A stretch of DNA of 64,000 nucleotides, from contig CAVUDJ010000012.1 of NCBI GenBank assembly GCA_963740215.1, positions 682,001 to 746,000 of the forward strand. The letters are read 5' to 3'. Made by a program: the position numbers and the translations under genes. Positions 9,755 to 17,655 of this stretch are shown in pieces; within the stretch, counting starts at the first letter, position 1; each line of letters begins with the position of its first letter. The notes under the pieces are model-generated. The model searched no databases. It was given only the letters and a program-made list of their open reading frames with translations, and was not told where the DNA came from. The DNA is from CAVVAL01 sp963740215 (GTDB lineage Bacteria; Actinomycetota; Actinomycetes; Mycobacteriales; Cryptosporangiaceae).

Positions 9755-10183
9755 ATGAGCAGGGCCCGCGACATCATGCACCCGGGCGCCGAGTGCATCG
9801 ACGAGAACGAGACGCTCGACCGAGCGGCTCAGATGATGAGGGACATGCAGGTCGGGTCGCTGCCGATCTGCGGCTCCGACAACCGGCTCGCCGGCATCAT
9901 CACCGACCGGGACATCGTGCTGAAGTGCATCGCCGAAGGCGGCGATCCGCGCACGATGACCGCCCGTGAGCTCGCCCAGGGCACGCCGGTCTGGGCCGAC
10001 GCCGACGCGGACGAGGACGAAGTGCTCCGGATCATGGAGCAGCACAAGGTGCGGCGCGTACCGGTGATGGAGAACCACCAGCTGGTCGGGATGATCAGCG
10101 AGGCCGACCTCGCCGCGCACCTCAGCGAGGAGAAGCTGGCGCACTTCGTCGGCTCGATCTACACCGCGCCGCCGACCGGCTGA
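9755..10183 (+). CDS. CBS-domain protein (Hrp1-like)
   Basis: 142 residues made almost entirely of two CBS motifs: ARDIMHPGAECIDENETLDR...LAGIITDRDIVLKCIAEG and TPVWADADADEDEVLRIM...LVGMISEADLAAHL. Cytosolic two-CBS proteins of this size resemble mycobacterial Hrp1 (Rv2626c), a hypoxia-induced protein of unclear ligand. CBS pairs usually bind adenosyl nucleotides. A strong AGGAGGAGG precedes the ATG. It lies 113 bp after cydC, so it may be induced together with the low-oxygen oxidase, but that is inference. A strong terminator follows at 10259. Confidence 0.85.
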   Translation: MSRARDIMHPGAECIDENETLDRAAQMMRDMQVGSLPICGSDNRLAGIITDRDIVLKCIAEGGDPRTMTARELAQGTPVWADADADEDEVLRIMEQHKVRRVPVMENHQLVGMISEADLAAHLSEEKLAHFVGSIYTAPPTG

Positions 10184-10258
10184 TCCCCAGCTCGAGCTGT
10201 CGGGTTTGGCAGTATCCGCGCCCGCTCACAGGACGCGAGTCCGGTTATCAAGAAAATG

Positions 10259-10293
10259 GTGAGGCCCCCGGCGCGGAGCACCGGGGGCCTCAC
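10259..10293. terminator. Bidirectional terminator hairpin
   Basis: Perfect 13-bp stem GTGAGGCCCCCGG/CCGGGGGCCTCAC with a 9-nt loop, between convergent genes (the CBS protein on plus and the protease on minus). On the minus strand it is followed by CATTTTCTTG, which gives a short U-rich tail. Confidence 0.85.
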
Positions 10294-10309
10294 CTACCTC
10301 GCAATCAGG

Positions 10310-11944
10310 TCAGAGCGAGAGCGTCCAGGAGTCGACGTATCCGGTGTCCGCGCGGAACGTGTCACGCACCCGCAGCTTCCAGACGCCGTTCCGGGCCTCC
10401 TTCGACAGGTTGATCGTGCTGAGGCCGACGATGTCCGGCGAGTTGTCCCGCGAGTTGCCGCGCTTGACGCGGTAGACGCTGCCGTCCGGCGCGATCAGGT
10501 CGACCACCAGGTCACCGCGGAACGGGTGCTTGATGTTCATCGCGACCTTGGCGGTGCGAGAGGCGGTGCCGGTGCAGCCGGCGACCGTGAGCGGGCTGAG
10601 CGCGGTGCTCCGGTCCGGGATCGGCATGTCGGTGCCCTGCGAGAACACGCCGCAGATCGGGCTCGGCGGGAGCGGCGCGGTCGGCGCGGGCTTCGCCGTG
10701 GCGGTGCCGATGAAGAGCAGCCGGTTCGGCGAGAGCAGGCCGGCGTTGCGCACCTTGCCGACGGTCGAGTTGGCGATCAGCGCGGCCTGGACCTGCAGCG
10801 GCGTGGCGGTCGGGTTCTTCGAGAGGAACAGCGCGGCGGCGCCCGCGACGTGCGGCGAGGCCATCGACGTGCCGCTCTGGGTGACCCGTCCGGCGTCATT
10901 GCCGTTCGAGGCCGACGTGATGAGGGACCCCGGCGCGAAGAGGTCGAGGCAGCGGCCGAAGTTCGAGAAGCCGGCGCGGGCATCGGTGCTGTCGGTGGCG
11001 CCGACCGTGATCGCCTCGGCGATGCGAGCCGGTGACGACGTGCAGGCGTCGGAGTTCTCGTTGCCGGCGGCCACGGTGTAGGTGACGCCGGACGCGATCG
11101 AGGAGCGGATCGCCCGGTCGAGCGCGTCGTTGAGTTCGCCGCCGAGGCTCATGTTGGCGACGGCCGGCCTCACGGCGTTGCGGGTGACCCAGTCGATGCC
11201 GGCGATGACGCTCGCGTCGGTGCCTTCGCCGTTGCAGTCGAGGACCCGGACGCCGACGACCTTGGCGGCCTTCGCGACGCCGAACGTCGTGCCGGCGACG
11301 GTGCCGGCGACGTGCGTGCCGTGGCCGTTGCAGTCCGAGGCGTCCGCGTCGTTGTCGACGGTGTCGATGCCGCTGACGGCGCGACCGGCGAACTCCTTGT
11401 GCGTGGTGCGGATGCCGGTGTCGATGACGTAGGCGGTGACGCCGGCGCCGTCGTTGCTGGTGGTGAAGCTCTTGTCGAGCGGGAGGGCGCGCTGGTCGAT
11501 CCGGTCGAGGCCGTACGACGGCGGGTTCTTCTGCGCGGCCGACGCGACGAACCTGTGGTTCTGCTGGACGTACGCGACGCGGTTGTCGCGGGAGAGCCTG
11601 CGGGCCTGGCGCTCGGTCATGCGGGCGGAGAAGCCGCGGACCGCGGCCTGGTAGCGGTACTCGACCTCGCCACCGAACTCCTCCGCGAGGTCGGTGGACG
11701 TTTCGTCGACGCCGTGTGCTTCGAAGGCGGACTCGCCGTCGTCGAGGACGACGATGTAGCTGTCACTCATCGCGTTGGCGCCGCCGTAGTTGCGGATGTC
11801 GCCGGTCTCTTCCGCCGACGCCGTGCCGGTGATGGCGAAACCGACTCCCGCGAGGGTCGCCGTGGCCGCGGCCGCCACGATGATGCGGGGTAACCGGTTC
11901 CTGGCCGCGTGCCTGCCCGGCGTCGCGGCGTGCTTGCCTCGCAT
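10310..11944 (-). CDS. Secreted subtilisin-like serine protease (S8) with P-domain
   Basis: Extracellular endoprotease. The ATG at 11944 is preferred because GAGAGGA sits upstream; a GTG at 11959 is in frame. Domains in order: a signal peptide with a long basic n-region; an I9-type propeptide (SDSYIVVLDDGE to YVQQNHRF); the S8 catalytic domain with Asp in VTAYVIDTGI, His in DCNGHGTHVAGTVAG and Ser in QSGTSMASPHVAGAAAL; and a C-terminal proprotein-convertase P-domain (IKHPFRGDLVVDLIAPDG ... GVWKLRVRDTF ... VDSWTLSL). It resembles streptomycete and Lysobacter secreted alkaline proteases. The SSI-type inhibitor at 48.9 kb is a possible antagonist. A hairpin lies in its 5' leader at 12023-12064. 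Confidence 0.95.
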   Translation of the reverse strand: MRGKHAATPGRHAARNRLPRIIVAAAATATLAGVGFAITGTASAEETGDIRNYGGANAMSDSYIVVLDDGESAFEAHGVDETSTDLAEEFGGEVEYRYQAAVRGFSARMTERQARRLSRDNRVAYVQQNHRFVASAAQKNPPSYGLDRIDQRALPLDKSFTTSNDGAGVTAYVIDTGIRTTHKEFAGRAVSGIDTVDNDADASDCNGHGTHVAGTVAGTTFGVAKAAKVVGVRVLDCNGEGTDASVIAGIDWVTRNAVRPAVANMSLGGELNDALDRAIRSSIASGVTYTVAAGNENSDACTSSPARIAEAITVGATDSTDARAGFSNFGRCLDLFAPGSLITSASNGNDAGRVTQSGTSMASPHVAGAAALFLSKNPTATPLQVQAALIANSTVGKVRNAGLLSPNRLLFIGTATAKPAPTAPLPPSPICGVFSQGTDMPIPDRSTALSPLTVAGCTGTASRTAKVAMNIKHPFRGDLVVDLIAPDGSVYRVKRGNSRDNSPDIVGLSTINLSKEARNGVWKLRVRDTFRADTGYVDSWTLSL

Positions 11945-12022
11945 CGAGGGTCCTCTCACTCAGTGCAGTTGCTCCGGTTCCGCGCGGGGGTTACGCGGAG
12001 TCAGCTCCGGAATACTCGCCCG

Positions 12023-12064
12023 GGTGGACCGACGGCCGTTGGGGGAGGGCGCCGCCGGTCCACC
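12023..12064. promoter_or_regulatory. Hairpin in the protease 5' leader
   Basis: Inverted repeat GGTGGACCG...CGGTCCACC with GC-rich inner arms, about 80 nt upstream of the protease start. It could be a leader structure or an operator. I could not assign it to a known family. Confidence 0.4.
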
Positions 12065-12512
12065 GCTTGCGGACGAGCTGTTCTTGCGAACGAGTGACAC
12101 GTTATTTGTATCGCCTCGTAAAAAGCAACTCTTGAAATTGATCCGCGGGCGCATGTATAACCAGCCGCTAAGCGTCTTGAGCTGGGGAAACGCCCGACAT
12201 GGGCCGCCCATTCAAGGTTCCTTATCGGATGCTTAAGGGCGACCTCAGCTGGATTTATGGAACGGTCGCCGAGAGGGCCTTCACACCGAACTCCGATAAA
12301 CCTTAAGGAATCTCTTTAGGTAAGTCGAATCCGTGTGTCGAAGCGCTTACGCTACGAATGCGGCAGCGACCGGACCTGGGGAAACGGCCATCGCCGTCGA
12401 CGCTGGGTTACCGCCCGAGCCCCTGAGCCGTGCCCGCGCTGGCATGGGCCGCCCTTAAGACGCCCATGTGGGCACGCACGTGGGCGCTGGCAGGGGCGAC
12501 CCCCACCGCCGA
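12065..12512. other. Gene-free region with paired short motifs
   Basis: No credible gene in about 450 bp. The part 12100-12350 is markedly AT-richer than its surroundings. Two motifs each occur twice: CTGGGGAAACG (near 12183 and 12376) and CATGGGCCGCCC (near 12199 and 12443), with different spacing in the two pairs. The region probably holds the protease promoter on the minus strand. It matches no riboswitch class I can recall. Confidence 0.4.
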
Positions 12513-12564
12513 CCTTCGGATTCTTGGGGGTCGGGGGGTCCCACGACCCCCAAGAATCCGAAAG
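12513..12564. repeat. Palindromic element copy 2
   Basis: Arms TTCGGATTCTTGGGGGTCG and CGACCCCCAAGAATCCGAA around a GGGGTCCCA loop. It starts right after the stop of the 12574 gene and so lies at the 3' end of the catabolic operon, where it could terminate transcription. Its GATTCTTGGGGG core matches the 55.1-kb copy. Confidence 0.85.
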
Positions 12565-12573
12565 TGGAGGGAG

Positions 12574-13746
12574 TCAGCGGTTGGTCAGCACTGTGCGTAG
12601 CTGGTTGATTGCTGGCAAGGGCAGCAGCCCGTAGTGGTAGAAGTCGCGCTCTGTGACGCCCAGGCCGTCGAGGACGTCCAACTTCGCGGCCAGATTCTCC
12701 GGCGACGCGCAGTCGGGGCGGGTGGGGCGGAGCGCGCAGCGGAGCGGAACGCCGCGGGTGCGACTCCGGTACGCGGCAACGTCCGTGGCCACGCGCGCCG
12801 GGTCCTGTGCGTACGCCAGCACCTGGTACGCGTCCACGAGGTCGCTGACCGCGGCGACGTCGACCCCGAGCTGCCAGGCCACGTCCGCCGCTGGTGCCCC
12901 GGCGGGCTGGCCGGTGGCGTACCCCTTCAGCGCGCCGGCCTGGTCCATGAAGCAGAACGCCGTGCCGGTCCCGTCAAGCGCGGCGCGCACCTCCTCGACG
13001 AGCGACGTCACCGTGCGCTGGCGGGAGTCGATGAACGCGGGCAGCTCGCCGTCGAGTGCCAGCTCACGGTCGGCGCCGTCGCCGGCCAGGGCGGCATCCG
13101 TTACCGCCCGCACCTCGCGGACCAGCGCTGCGACGTCGACACCGTCCTCCATCGCCCGCAGGACGCAGTGCGAGCAGAAGCAGAGCCCGAGCAGGAACTC
13201 GGCCAGTGGACCGAGGTCGAACAGGCACCGCTCGTGGTGGCTGCCGTGTCCGAGCGGGTGGTAATGCAGCGACTCGGCGAGCACCAGGTCGCATCCGTAC
13301 CGCGCGACGTCCCTGGTCAGCGCGACCGCGTACTCGCGCACCGCCGGATTCGCCGGGCATAGGTCGGTGCGGTACGGGTCGCCGTAGACATTGCGCGGCG
13401 CGAACTCCGGCCTGCTGAACCCGACCCGGTCGTTGTGCAGGTACACCAGCCACGCGTGCATCGCGGCGCCGCGCGCGGCCGTGTCGGCCCGGATCCGCTC
13501 GAACGGGTCGACGTCCTCATACGCGGCGACGGGCTCGATCTCCCCGTACAGCTCCAGCGACGGCCGGAAGTAGTGGACGCCGCCGTCGAGGTACTGGACG
13601 CGGCGCGTCGGATGGTGCGGGAAGACGTCCCGGCTCGCGTGGTAGACGCCCGCGACGGTCACGCCGCCGGCCCCGCTGCGGTCGAGCGCGGCGTCGACGC
13701 CCTCGTCGATCAGGTCGGTGACGAAGGAGAACACGGTGTCAGCCAC
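12574..13746 (-). CDS. Uncharacterised protein of the KDG cluster, possible TIM-barrel glycosidase-like
   Basis: 390 residues from the GTG at 13746 (GGAGG 9 nt upstream; overlaps the end of the preceding ammonia-lyase-like gene by 8 bp). I do not recognise a named family. The sequence alternates strands and helices in a TIM-barrel manner, with GVTVAGVYHASRDVFPHHP, MHAWLVYLHNDRVGF, CPANPAVREYAVALTRDVA and YGCDLVLAESLHYHPLGHG. It carries a CxxC (CFCSHC), many histidines and no signal peptide. Parts resemble hypothetical glycoside-hydrolase-like proteins in which ParxY and DGvhfD motifs line the barrel. As the last gene of the operon it may process a sugar-acid conjugate, but that rests on position only. 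Confidence 0.6.
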   Translation of the reverse strand: MADTVFSFVTDLIDEGVDAALDRSGAGGVTVAGVYHASRDVFPHHPTRRVQYLDGGVHYFRPSLELYGEIEPVAAYEDVDPFERIRADTAARGAAMHAWLVYLHNDRVGFSRPEFAPRNVYGDPYRTDLCPANPAVREYAVALTRDVARYGCDLVLAESLHYHPLGHGSHHERCLFDLGPLAEFLLGLCFCSHCVLRAMEDGVDVAALVREVRAVTDAALAGDGADRELALDGELPAFIDSRQRTVTSLVEEVRAALDGTGTAFCFMDQAGALKGYATGQPAGAPAADVAWQLGVDVAAVSDLVDAYQVLAYAQDPARVATDVAAYRSRTRGVPLRCALRPTRPDCASPENLAAKLDVLDGLGVTERDFYHYGLLPLPAINQLRTVLTNR

Positions 13747-14818
13747 GCTTGACCGCCTCCAGGATCCGGTCGGCGACCAGCTCCGCCTCGCCGGGCGCGA
13801 GCGTGTCGGGCGTGAGGTAGAAGGTGCCGGCGCCGCCGGGAAGGACGTGGACGCGCGGATCACCGTCCCACAGCGCTGCGCGGATCTCGTCGGCGCCGGC
13901 AACGGTGACGCGCACACGGGGCACCGGCTGGCCGGCCTCGTTCAGTTCTTCGCGCGCCGCGCCCATGCCGCTGACGCCGTCGAGCGCGGAGAGCCACGCG
14001 GTGACCGTCGCGTCCCAGCCGGCGCGGACCGCCTCGTGGTCCTGCGCGACGTACAGCTCGACGGCACGCACCAGCCCGGCCATCTCCTCCTTGCCGACCT
14101 TCATCGCCCGGGCCAGCCGCTGGTGCGGTGCGGCATTGGCCCGTGCCGCCTCGACCAGCGACGGCCGCCCGACGATCAGCCCGCTGGCCTGCGGTCCGCA
14201 CAGCCCCTTGCCGCCGCTGAACAGCGCCAGATCGGCGCCGGCGTCCCGGGTGAAGTGCCAGAGGTTGCTGTGCGGGGGGAGCTGGGCGGCGGCGTCGACG
14301 ATCACCGGGATACCGCGCGCGTGGGCGACCTCCACCGTCGTCGCCAGGTCGAGCGCGCCCGCCGGCAGGTGCGCGCCGGCAACGTAGAACACAGCGACCG
14401 TCCGGTCGGTGAACGCGGCCTCCAGCTCCCACGGGAAGGTCTGGAGCACGTTGCCGACCTGGACGATCCGCGCGCCGGCCAGCGTGATCGCCGGGTCGTA
14501 CGGGATGCGGTGAGCGGCGTGCACAACCACCTCAGTGCCTTGTGCCGAGGCTGCGGGATCCCCGCCCGTCGCGCAGGCCAGCACCGACAGCACGATCGCT
14601 GCCGCGCACCCGGCCGTGACGTGCGCGGCCTCGTTACCGGTCAGCTGGGCGAGCCGCCGCCCCGCCGCGACATGCAGCTCGTGCATATCTACATAGGACG
14701 ATGCTGCGTCGGCCATCGCCGCCAGCACCTCCGGCGGCATGAGCGACCCCCCGACCGCGGTGAGCGTGGTGGCGGCGTTCACCACGCGCCGGACGCCGAG
14801 GCCGGAGTAGAACGTCAT
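13739..14818 (-). CDS. PLP-dependent SelA/DgaE-like ammonia-lyase (D-glucosaminate type)
   Basis: 359 residues, fold type I PLP enzyme related to SelA and to D-glucosaminate-6-phosphate ammonia-lyase DgaE. The start FYSGLGVRRVVNAATTLTAVGG is the DgaE/SelA-like opening. HVTAGCAAAIVLSVLACATG binds the phosphate, VIVDAAAQLPP holds the PLP-pairing Asp, and LALFSGGKGLCGPQASG contains the Schiff-base lysine. Family members eliminate ammonia and water from 2-amino sugar acids to give 2-keto-3-deoxy acids. The neighbours are a KDG-kinase-like PfkB, a KDPG aldolase and RidA, which removes the enamine released by such lyases. I infer the substrate D-glucosaminate, unphosphorylated because a separate kinase is present. 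Its ATG overlaps the RidA stop (ATGA). Confidence 0.8.
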   Translation of the reverse strand: MTFYSGLGVRRVVNAATTLTAVGGSLMPPEVLAAMADAASSYVDMHELHVAAGRRLAQLTGNEAAHVTAGCAAAIVLSVLACATGGDPAASAQGTEVVVHAAHRIPYDPAITLAGARIVQVGNVLQTFPWELEAAFTDRTVAVFYVAGAHLPAGALDLATTVEVAHARGIPVIVDAAAQLPPHSNLWHFTRDAGADLALFSGGKGLCGPQASGLIVGRPSLVEAARANAAPHQRLARAMKVGKEEMAGLVRAVELYVAQDHEAVRAGWDATVTAWLSALDGVSGMGAAREELNEAGQPVPRVRVTVAGADEIRAALWDGDPRVHVLPGGAGTFYLTPDTLAPGEAELVADRILEAVKRG

Positions 14819-15201
14819 GAGGTGACGATGGCGAGGACCGTGATCTCCACCAGCACGGTGGGCGGCAGGCCCACGTACACGGTGGTCCGCGCCGGGTACG
14901 GCCGCTCGAACTGCTCGGCGTACACGGCGTTCATGGCTGCGAAGTGGTCCACGTCGGTGAGGTACACGTCGACGCGGATGACGTCGCCGAGGCCGGCGCC
15001 GTGCGTCTCCAGTACCGCGGCGATGTTCTTGAAGGTCTGAGCGGTCTGCTCGCCGACGTCGTCACTCACCGCTGCGCCGGTGGCGGGATCGAACCCGACC
15101 TGCCCGGCGACCGAGATCGTGTTGGCGATCCGCACGCTCTGCGAGTACGGGCCGACCGGGGCGGGCGCCGCGTCGGTGGTGCCTTCCTGACGGGTGGTCA
15201 T
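14815..15201 (-). CDS. RidA family enamine/imine deaminase
   Basis: 128 residues. RidA proteins hydrolyse reactive enamines and imines released by PLP enzymes, protecting other PLP enzymes from damage. VGPYSQSVRIANTISVAGQ and the arginine in YPARTTVYVGLPPTVLVEI are the RidA signature, including the substrate-binding Arg and the C-terminal Glu. The position between the PLP ammonia-lyase and the aldolase, with four-base overlaps on both sides, points to coupled translation and a direct role in handling the 2-enamine intermediate. Confidence 0.92.
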   Translation of the reverse strand: MTTRQEGTTDAAPAPVGPYSQSVRIANTISVAGQVGFDPATGAAVSDDVGEQTAQTFKNIAAVLETHGAGLGDVIRVDVYLTDVDHFAAMNAVYAEQFERPYPARTTVYVGLPPTVLVEITVLAIVTS

Positions 15202-15809
15202 GCCTCGCTACCTCCGGTGACGAGTCGGGCGAGCAGCGGTAGTTGCCGCTCGTCTTCGAGTGCGGATCCGACGCCGACCGTGACCGCGCCGGCCCTCAGG
15301 TACTCGGCGGCGTTGCCGGCGTTGATGCCGCCGGTGGCCACGAACCGGATGCCGGGGAACGGTCCGGCCATGGCCTTGAACCAGCCTGGACCGAGTACCG
15401 ACGCCGGGAACGCCTTGAGGTGCGTCAACCCGGCTCTGGCCGCCGCCTGCACCTCGGACGGCGTCGCGACGCCGGGCAGGTACGGCAGACCGATGCGCTG
15501 CGCGGACTCGACCAGCGCGAGGTCGAGGCCGGGGGCCACGGCGAACCGCGCTCGCGCCGCAGCGATCTGCTCCAGCTGGTGCGGCGACGTGACCGTGCCG
15601 GCACCGACCAGCTTGCCGCGCCGCTCGCCCGCCTCGACCGCGGCCACCAGCGAGGGGAGCGCGTCGGGTGTCTGGACGGTGACCTCGACCAGCTCGATGC
15701 CGAGATCCCACGCACGTTCCGCGATCTCGACCGTGCGCTCCGGCGGCATCCCGCGCAGGATGGCCATGACCGGTTGCCCGGCGAGTATGTCCGCGAAGAA
15801 GTCAGGCAT
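15198..15809 (-). CDS. Bifunctional KHG/KDPG aldolase
   Basis: 203 residues from the ATG at 15809, which overlaps the IclR 3' end by 8 bp. A class I aldolase that cleaves 2-keto-3-deoxy-6-phosphogluconate into pyruvate and glyceraldehyde-3-phosphate. It shows PVMAILRGM, the catalytic Glu in IELVEVTVQ, GAGTVTSPHQLEQI, LPYLPGVATPSEV, and the Schiff-base lysine in THLKAFPASVLG, followed by FVATGGINAGN. It completes the pathway started by the adjacent lyase and kinase. A longer in-frame start exists but lies inside the IclR gene. Confidence 0.93.
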   Translation of the reverse strand: MPDFFADILAGQPVMAILRGMPPERTVEIAERAWDLGIELVEVTVQTPDALPSLVAAVEAGERRGKLVGAGTVTSPHQLEQIAAARARFAVAPGLDLALVESAQRIGLPYLPGVATPSEVQAAARAGLTHLKAFPASVLGPGWFKAMAGPFPGIRFVATGGINAGNAAEYLRAGAVTVGVGSALEDERQLPLLARLVTGGSEA

Positions 15810-16572
15810 CGTCGTTTCCGCTCCCTGTCGCTGGGCTGAAGTTTCCGCTCCAGCCGTAGTCACGGGAGATCGCCACGGCCGCCTCCAGCAGGTCGGGTAC
15901 CAGCAGTTCCAGCTCGGCCAGCGGTGTCACCATCTTCGGTGCCGAGATCGAGATCGCCGACCGGACGTGACCGTCGGCCGACCTGATCGGTGCCGCCACG
16001 CAGTTGATGATGTCCTCGAACTCGCCGTCGTCGGTGGCGTACCCGCGCTCGCGGATAGTGGCCAGCTCGCGGCGCAGCGCGTCGGCCGTGACCAGCGTCG
16101 TCGTGGTGTGCCGTACGTACTCGATCTCGCCCAGCGCGGCGTCCGGCTGGAACGCCAGGATCGTCTTGCCGACGCCGGACGCGTGCAGCGACGCGGTCTT
16201 GCCGATCCGCGAGTACATCCGCACGGCCGAGCGACCCTCGTACTTGTCGATGTAGACGACGTCACCGTCGATCAGGCTCGCGAGGTGGAGCGTGTGGCCG
16301 CACCTCTCGTTCAGGCTGGACAGGTGCGGGCGGGCGATGTCGCGCAGGTCGAGCGAGTCGAGTGCCTTGGTGGCGATGCCGATGAGCCGGGTGCCGACCG
16401 TGTACCGGCCGCCGTCGCCGCGCCGCGCGAACCCGGCCCGCTCCAGCGTCTGCAGTAGGCGAAGGGCCGTGGACTTGTGCACGCCGAGCTGCTCGGCCAC
16501 CTCGCCGAGGCTCGCCGGACGATCCGAGATCTGCTCGATGATCGCGACGGCACGCTCCACGGTCTGCGACAT
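15802..16572 (-). CDS. IclR family transcriptional regulator
   Basis: 256 residues. An N-terminal winged helix-turn-helix (AVAIIEQISDRPASLGEVAEQLGVHKSTALRLLQTL) is followed by the IclR effector domain (GHTLHLASLIDGDVVYIDKYEG, LHASGVGKTILAF, ISAPKMVTPLAELELLVPDLLEAA). It sits inside the operon, overlapping the kinase gene by one base and the aldolase gene by eight. It most likely controls this cluster and the divergent deacylase through the inverted repeats at 17575-17632, with a sugar acid as effector. Confidence 0.93.
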   Translation of the reverse strand: MSQTVERAVAIIEQISDRPASLGEVAEQLGVHKSTALRLLQTLERAGFARRGDGGRYTVGTRLIGIATKALDSLDLRDIARPHLSSLNERCGHTLHLASLIDGDVVYIDKYEGRSAVRMYSRIGKTASLHASGVGKTILAFQPDAALGEIEYVRHTTTTLVTADALRRELATIRERGYATDDGEFEDIINCVAAPIRSADGHVRSAISISAPKMVTPLAELELLVPDLLEAAVAISRDYGWSGNFSPATGSGNDDA

Positions 16573-17561
16573 CAGGCGGCGCCGATCCGGGCGGTGGCCC
16601 AGGTGTCGTCGTCGGTGCCGATGAGCTTGTCCATGATGGACGGATCGAGCAGCGGGCCGTGGTCGGCCGTCGAGCGCAGCGCCGCGGCGGCGGTGAGGTG
16701 GCCGAGGCGGAGCTGCCCGATCAGGTCCCGTCCCGCGAACAACCCGGCCAGGAACCCGGCGGCGAACGCGTCCCCGGCACCGACCACGTCGACGACGTCA
16801 ACGCTCAGCGCTGGTACGACGGCGAAACTGTCGCCCCGGTACGCGACCGCGCCGCGCTCGGCGTCCTTCACCACGAGCACCGGTGGCTCGGGCAGCAGCG
16901 TCCGGACGGCGTCCGCGTCGGCGCAGCCCCACACGCTCGCGGCCTCGTCCTTGCCGACGAAGACGATGTCGGCGCGGCTCGCCAGGTCGCGCAGCAACTC
17001 GGCGCCGTCCTGGCCGTGCCATAGTGCTGGCCGCCAGTTGAGGTCGAAGCTGACCAGCTCCGGACCGTGGCCCAGCGCGGCCTCGACCAGTTCGCGGCAC
17101 GAGTCTGAGAGCGCAGGCGTGATGCCGGTGAGGTGCAGCGCGGTGGCGGTCCGCACGGCAGGGCTGTCCAGGATCGCCGGGGTCATCGCGGACGCCGCCG
17201 AGCCCTGGCGGTAGTACCGCACCTGGTTGCCGCCGCCTTCGCGGTGCTTGAAGTAGACGCCGGTCGGGCGGCCGGGGTCGATCTCGACGCCGCACACGTC
17301 GACGCCGGACGCTTTCACCGTCCGCAGGACACGCCGCCCGAACGGATCGTCGCCCAGCCGGGAGACCCATCGCGCCGGGACGCCGTGCGCGGCGAGGAAC
17401 TGCGCGACGTTCGACTCCGCACCGCCGATGCCGACGGCCAGCAGGTCGGTGGTCTCCAGTGATCCGGGCGGGGTAGGTGTGAGGACTGCCATGGTCTCGC
17501 CGAGGCAGGCGACCACACGCTCGCCCGGCTGCGGCATACGGGAACGTGCGTGCGGGGGCAT
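16572..17561 (-). CDS. PfkB family sugar kinase, 2-keto-3-deoxygluconate kinase-like
   Basis: 329 residues, first gene of the minus-strand operon. The ribokinase/PfkB fold is clear: GIGGAESNVAQFLAAHGV and VSRLGDDPFGRRVL at the N-terminus, and DVVGAGDAFAAGFLAGL (signature 2 with the catalytic Asp) at the C-terminus. RPTGVYFKHREGGG followed by YYRQGSAASAMTP matches KDG kinases better than fructokinases or adenosine kinases. Predicted reaction: KDG plus ATP to KDPG, feeding the aldolase. The start MPPHARSR at 17561 has GGAGC upstream. The gene diverges from the deacylase across a 94-bp promoter region. Confidence 0.88.
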   Translation of the reverse strand: MPPHARSRMPQPGERVVACLGETMAVLTPTPPGSLETTDLLAVGIGGAESNVAQFLAAHGVPARWVSRLGDDPFGRRVLRTVKASGVDVCGVEIDPGRPTGVYFKHREGGGNQVRYYRQGSAASAMTPAILDSPAVRTATALHLTGITPALSDSCRELVEAALGHGPELVSFDLNWRPALWHGQDGAELLRDLASRADIVFVGKDEAASVWGCADADAVRTLLPEPPVLVVKDAERGAVAYRGDSFAVVPALSVDVVDVVGAGDAFAAGFLAGLFAGRDLIGQLRLGHLTAAAALRSTADHGPLLDPSIMDKLIGTDDDTWATARIGAA

Positions 17562-17574
17562 GGCCGCTCCTCGG

Positions 17575-17632
17575 ACCGTTGACGCCGTTCGGCGCTGAAC
17601 GCTAGCGTCGAAGCACTATCTGCGTCAACGGT
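17575..17632. promoter_or_regulatory. Inverted-repeat operator pair in the divergent promoter
   Basis: ACCGTTGACGC (17575-17585) and GCGTCAACGGT (17622-17632) are exact reverse complements 36 bp apart, between the kinase and deacylase starts. Placing one arm near each promoter fits a dimer or tetramer of the IclR regulator acting on both. GCAAC units near 17634 and 17642 may add contacts. Confidence 0.55.
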
Positions 17633-17655
17633 GCAACATATGCAACGGAGTGGCA

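Noticed and set aside
12170..12260. Possible c-di-AMP or c-di-GMP riboswitch upstream of the protease
   Set aside because: GGGGAAACG alone is not enough; the other conserved blocks of either class are missing.
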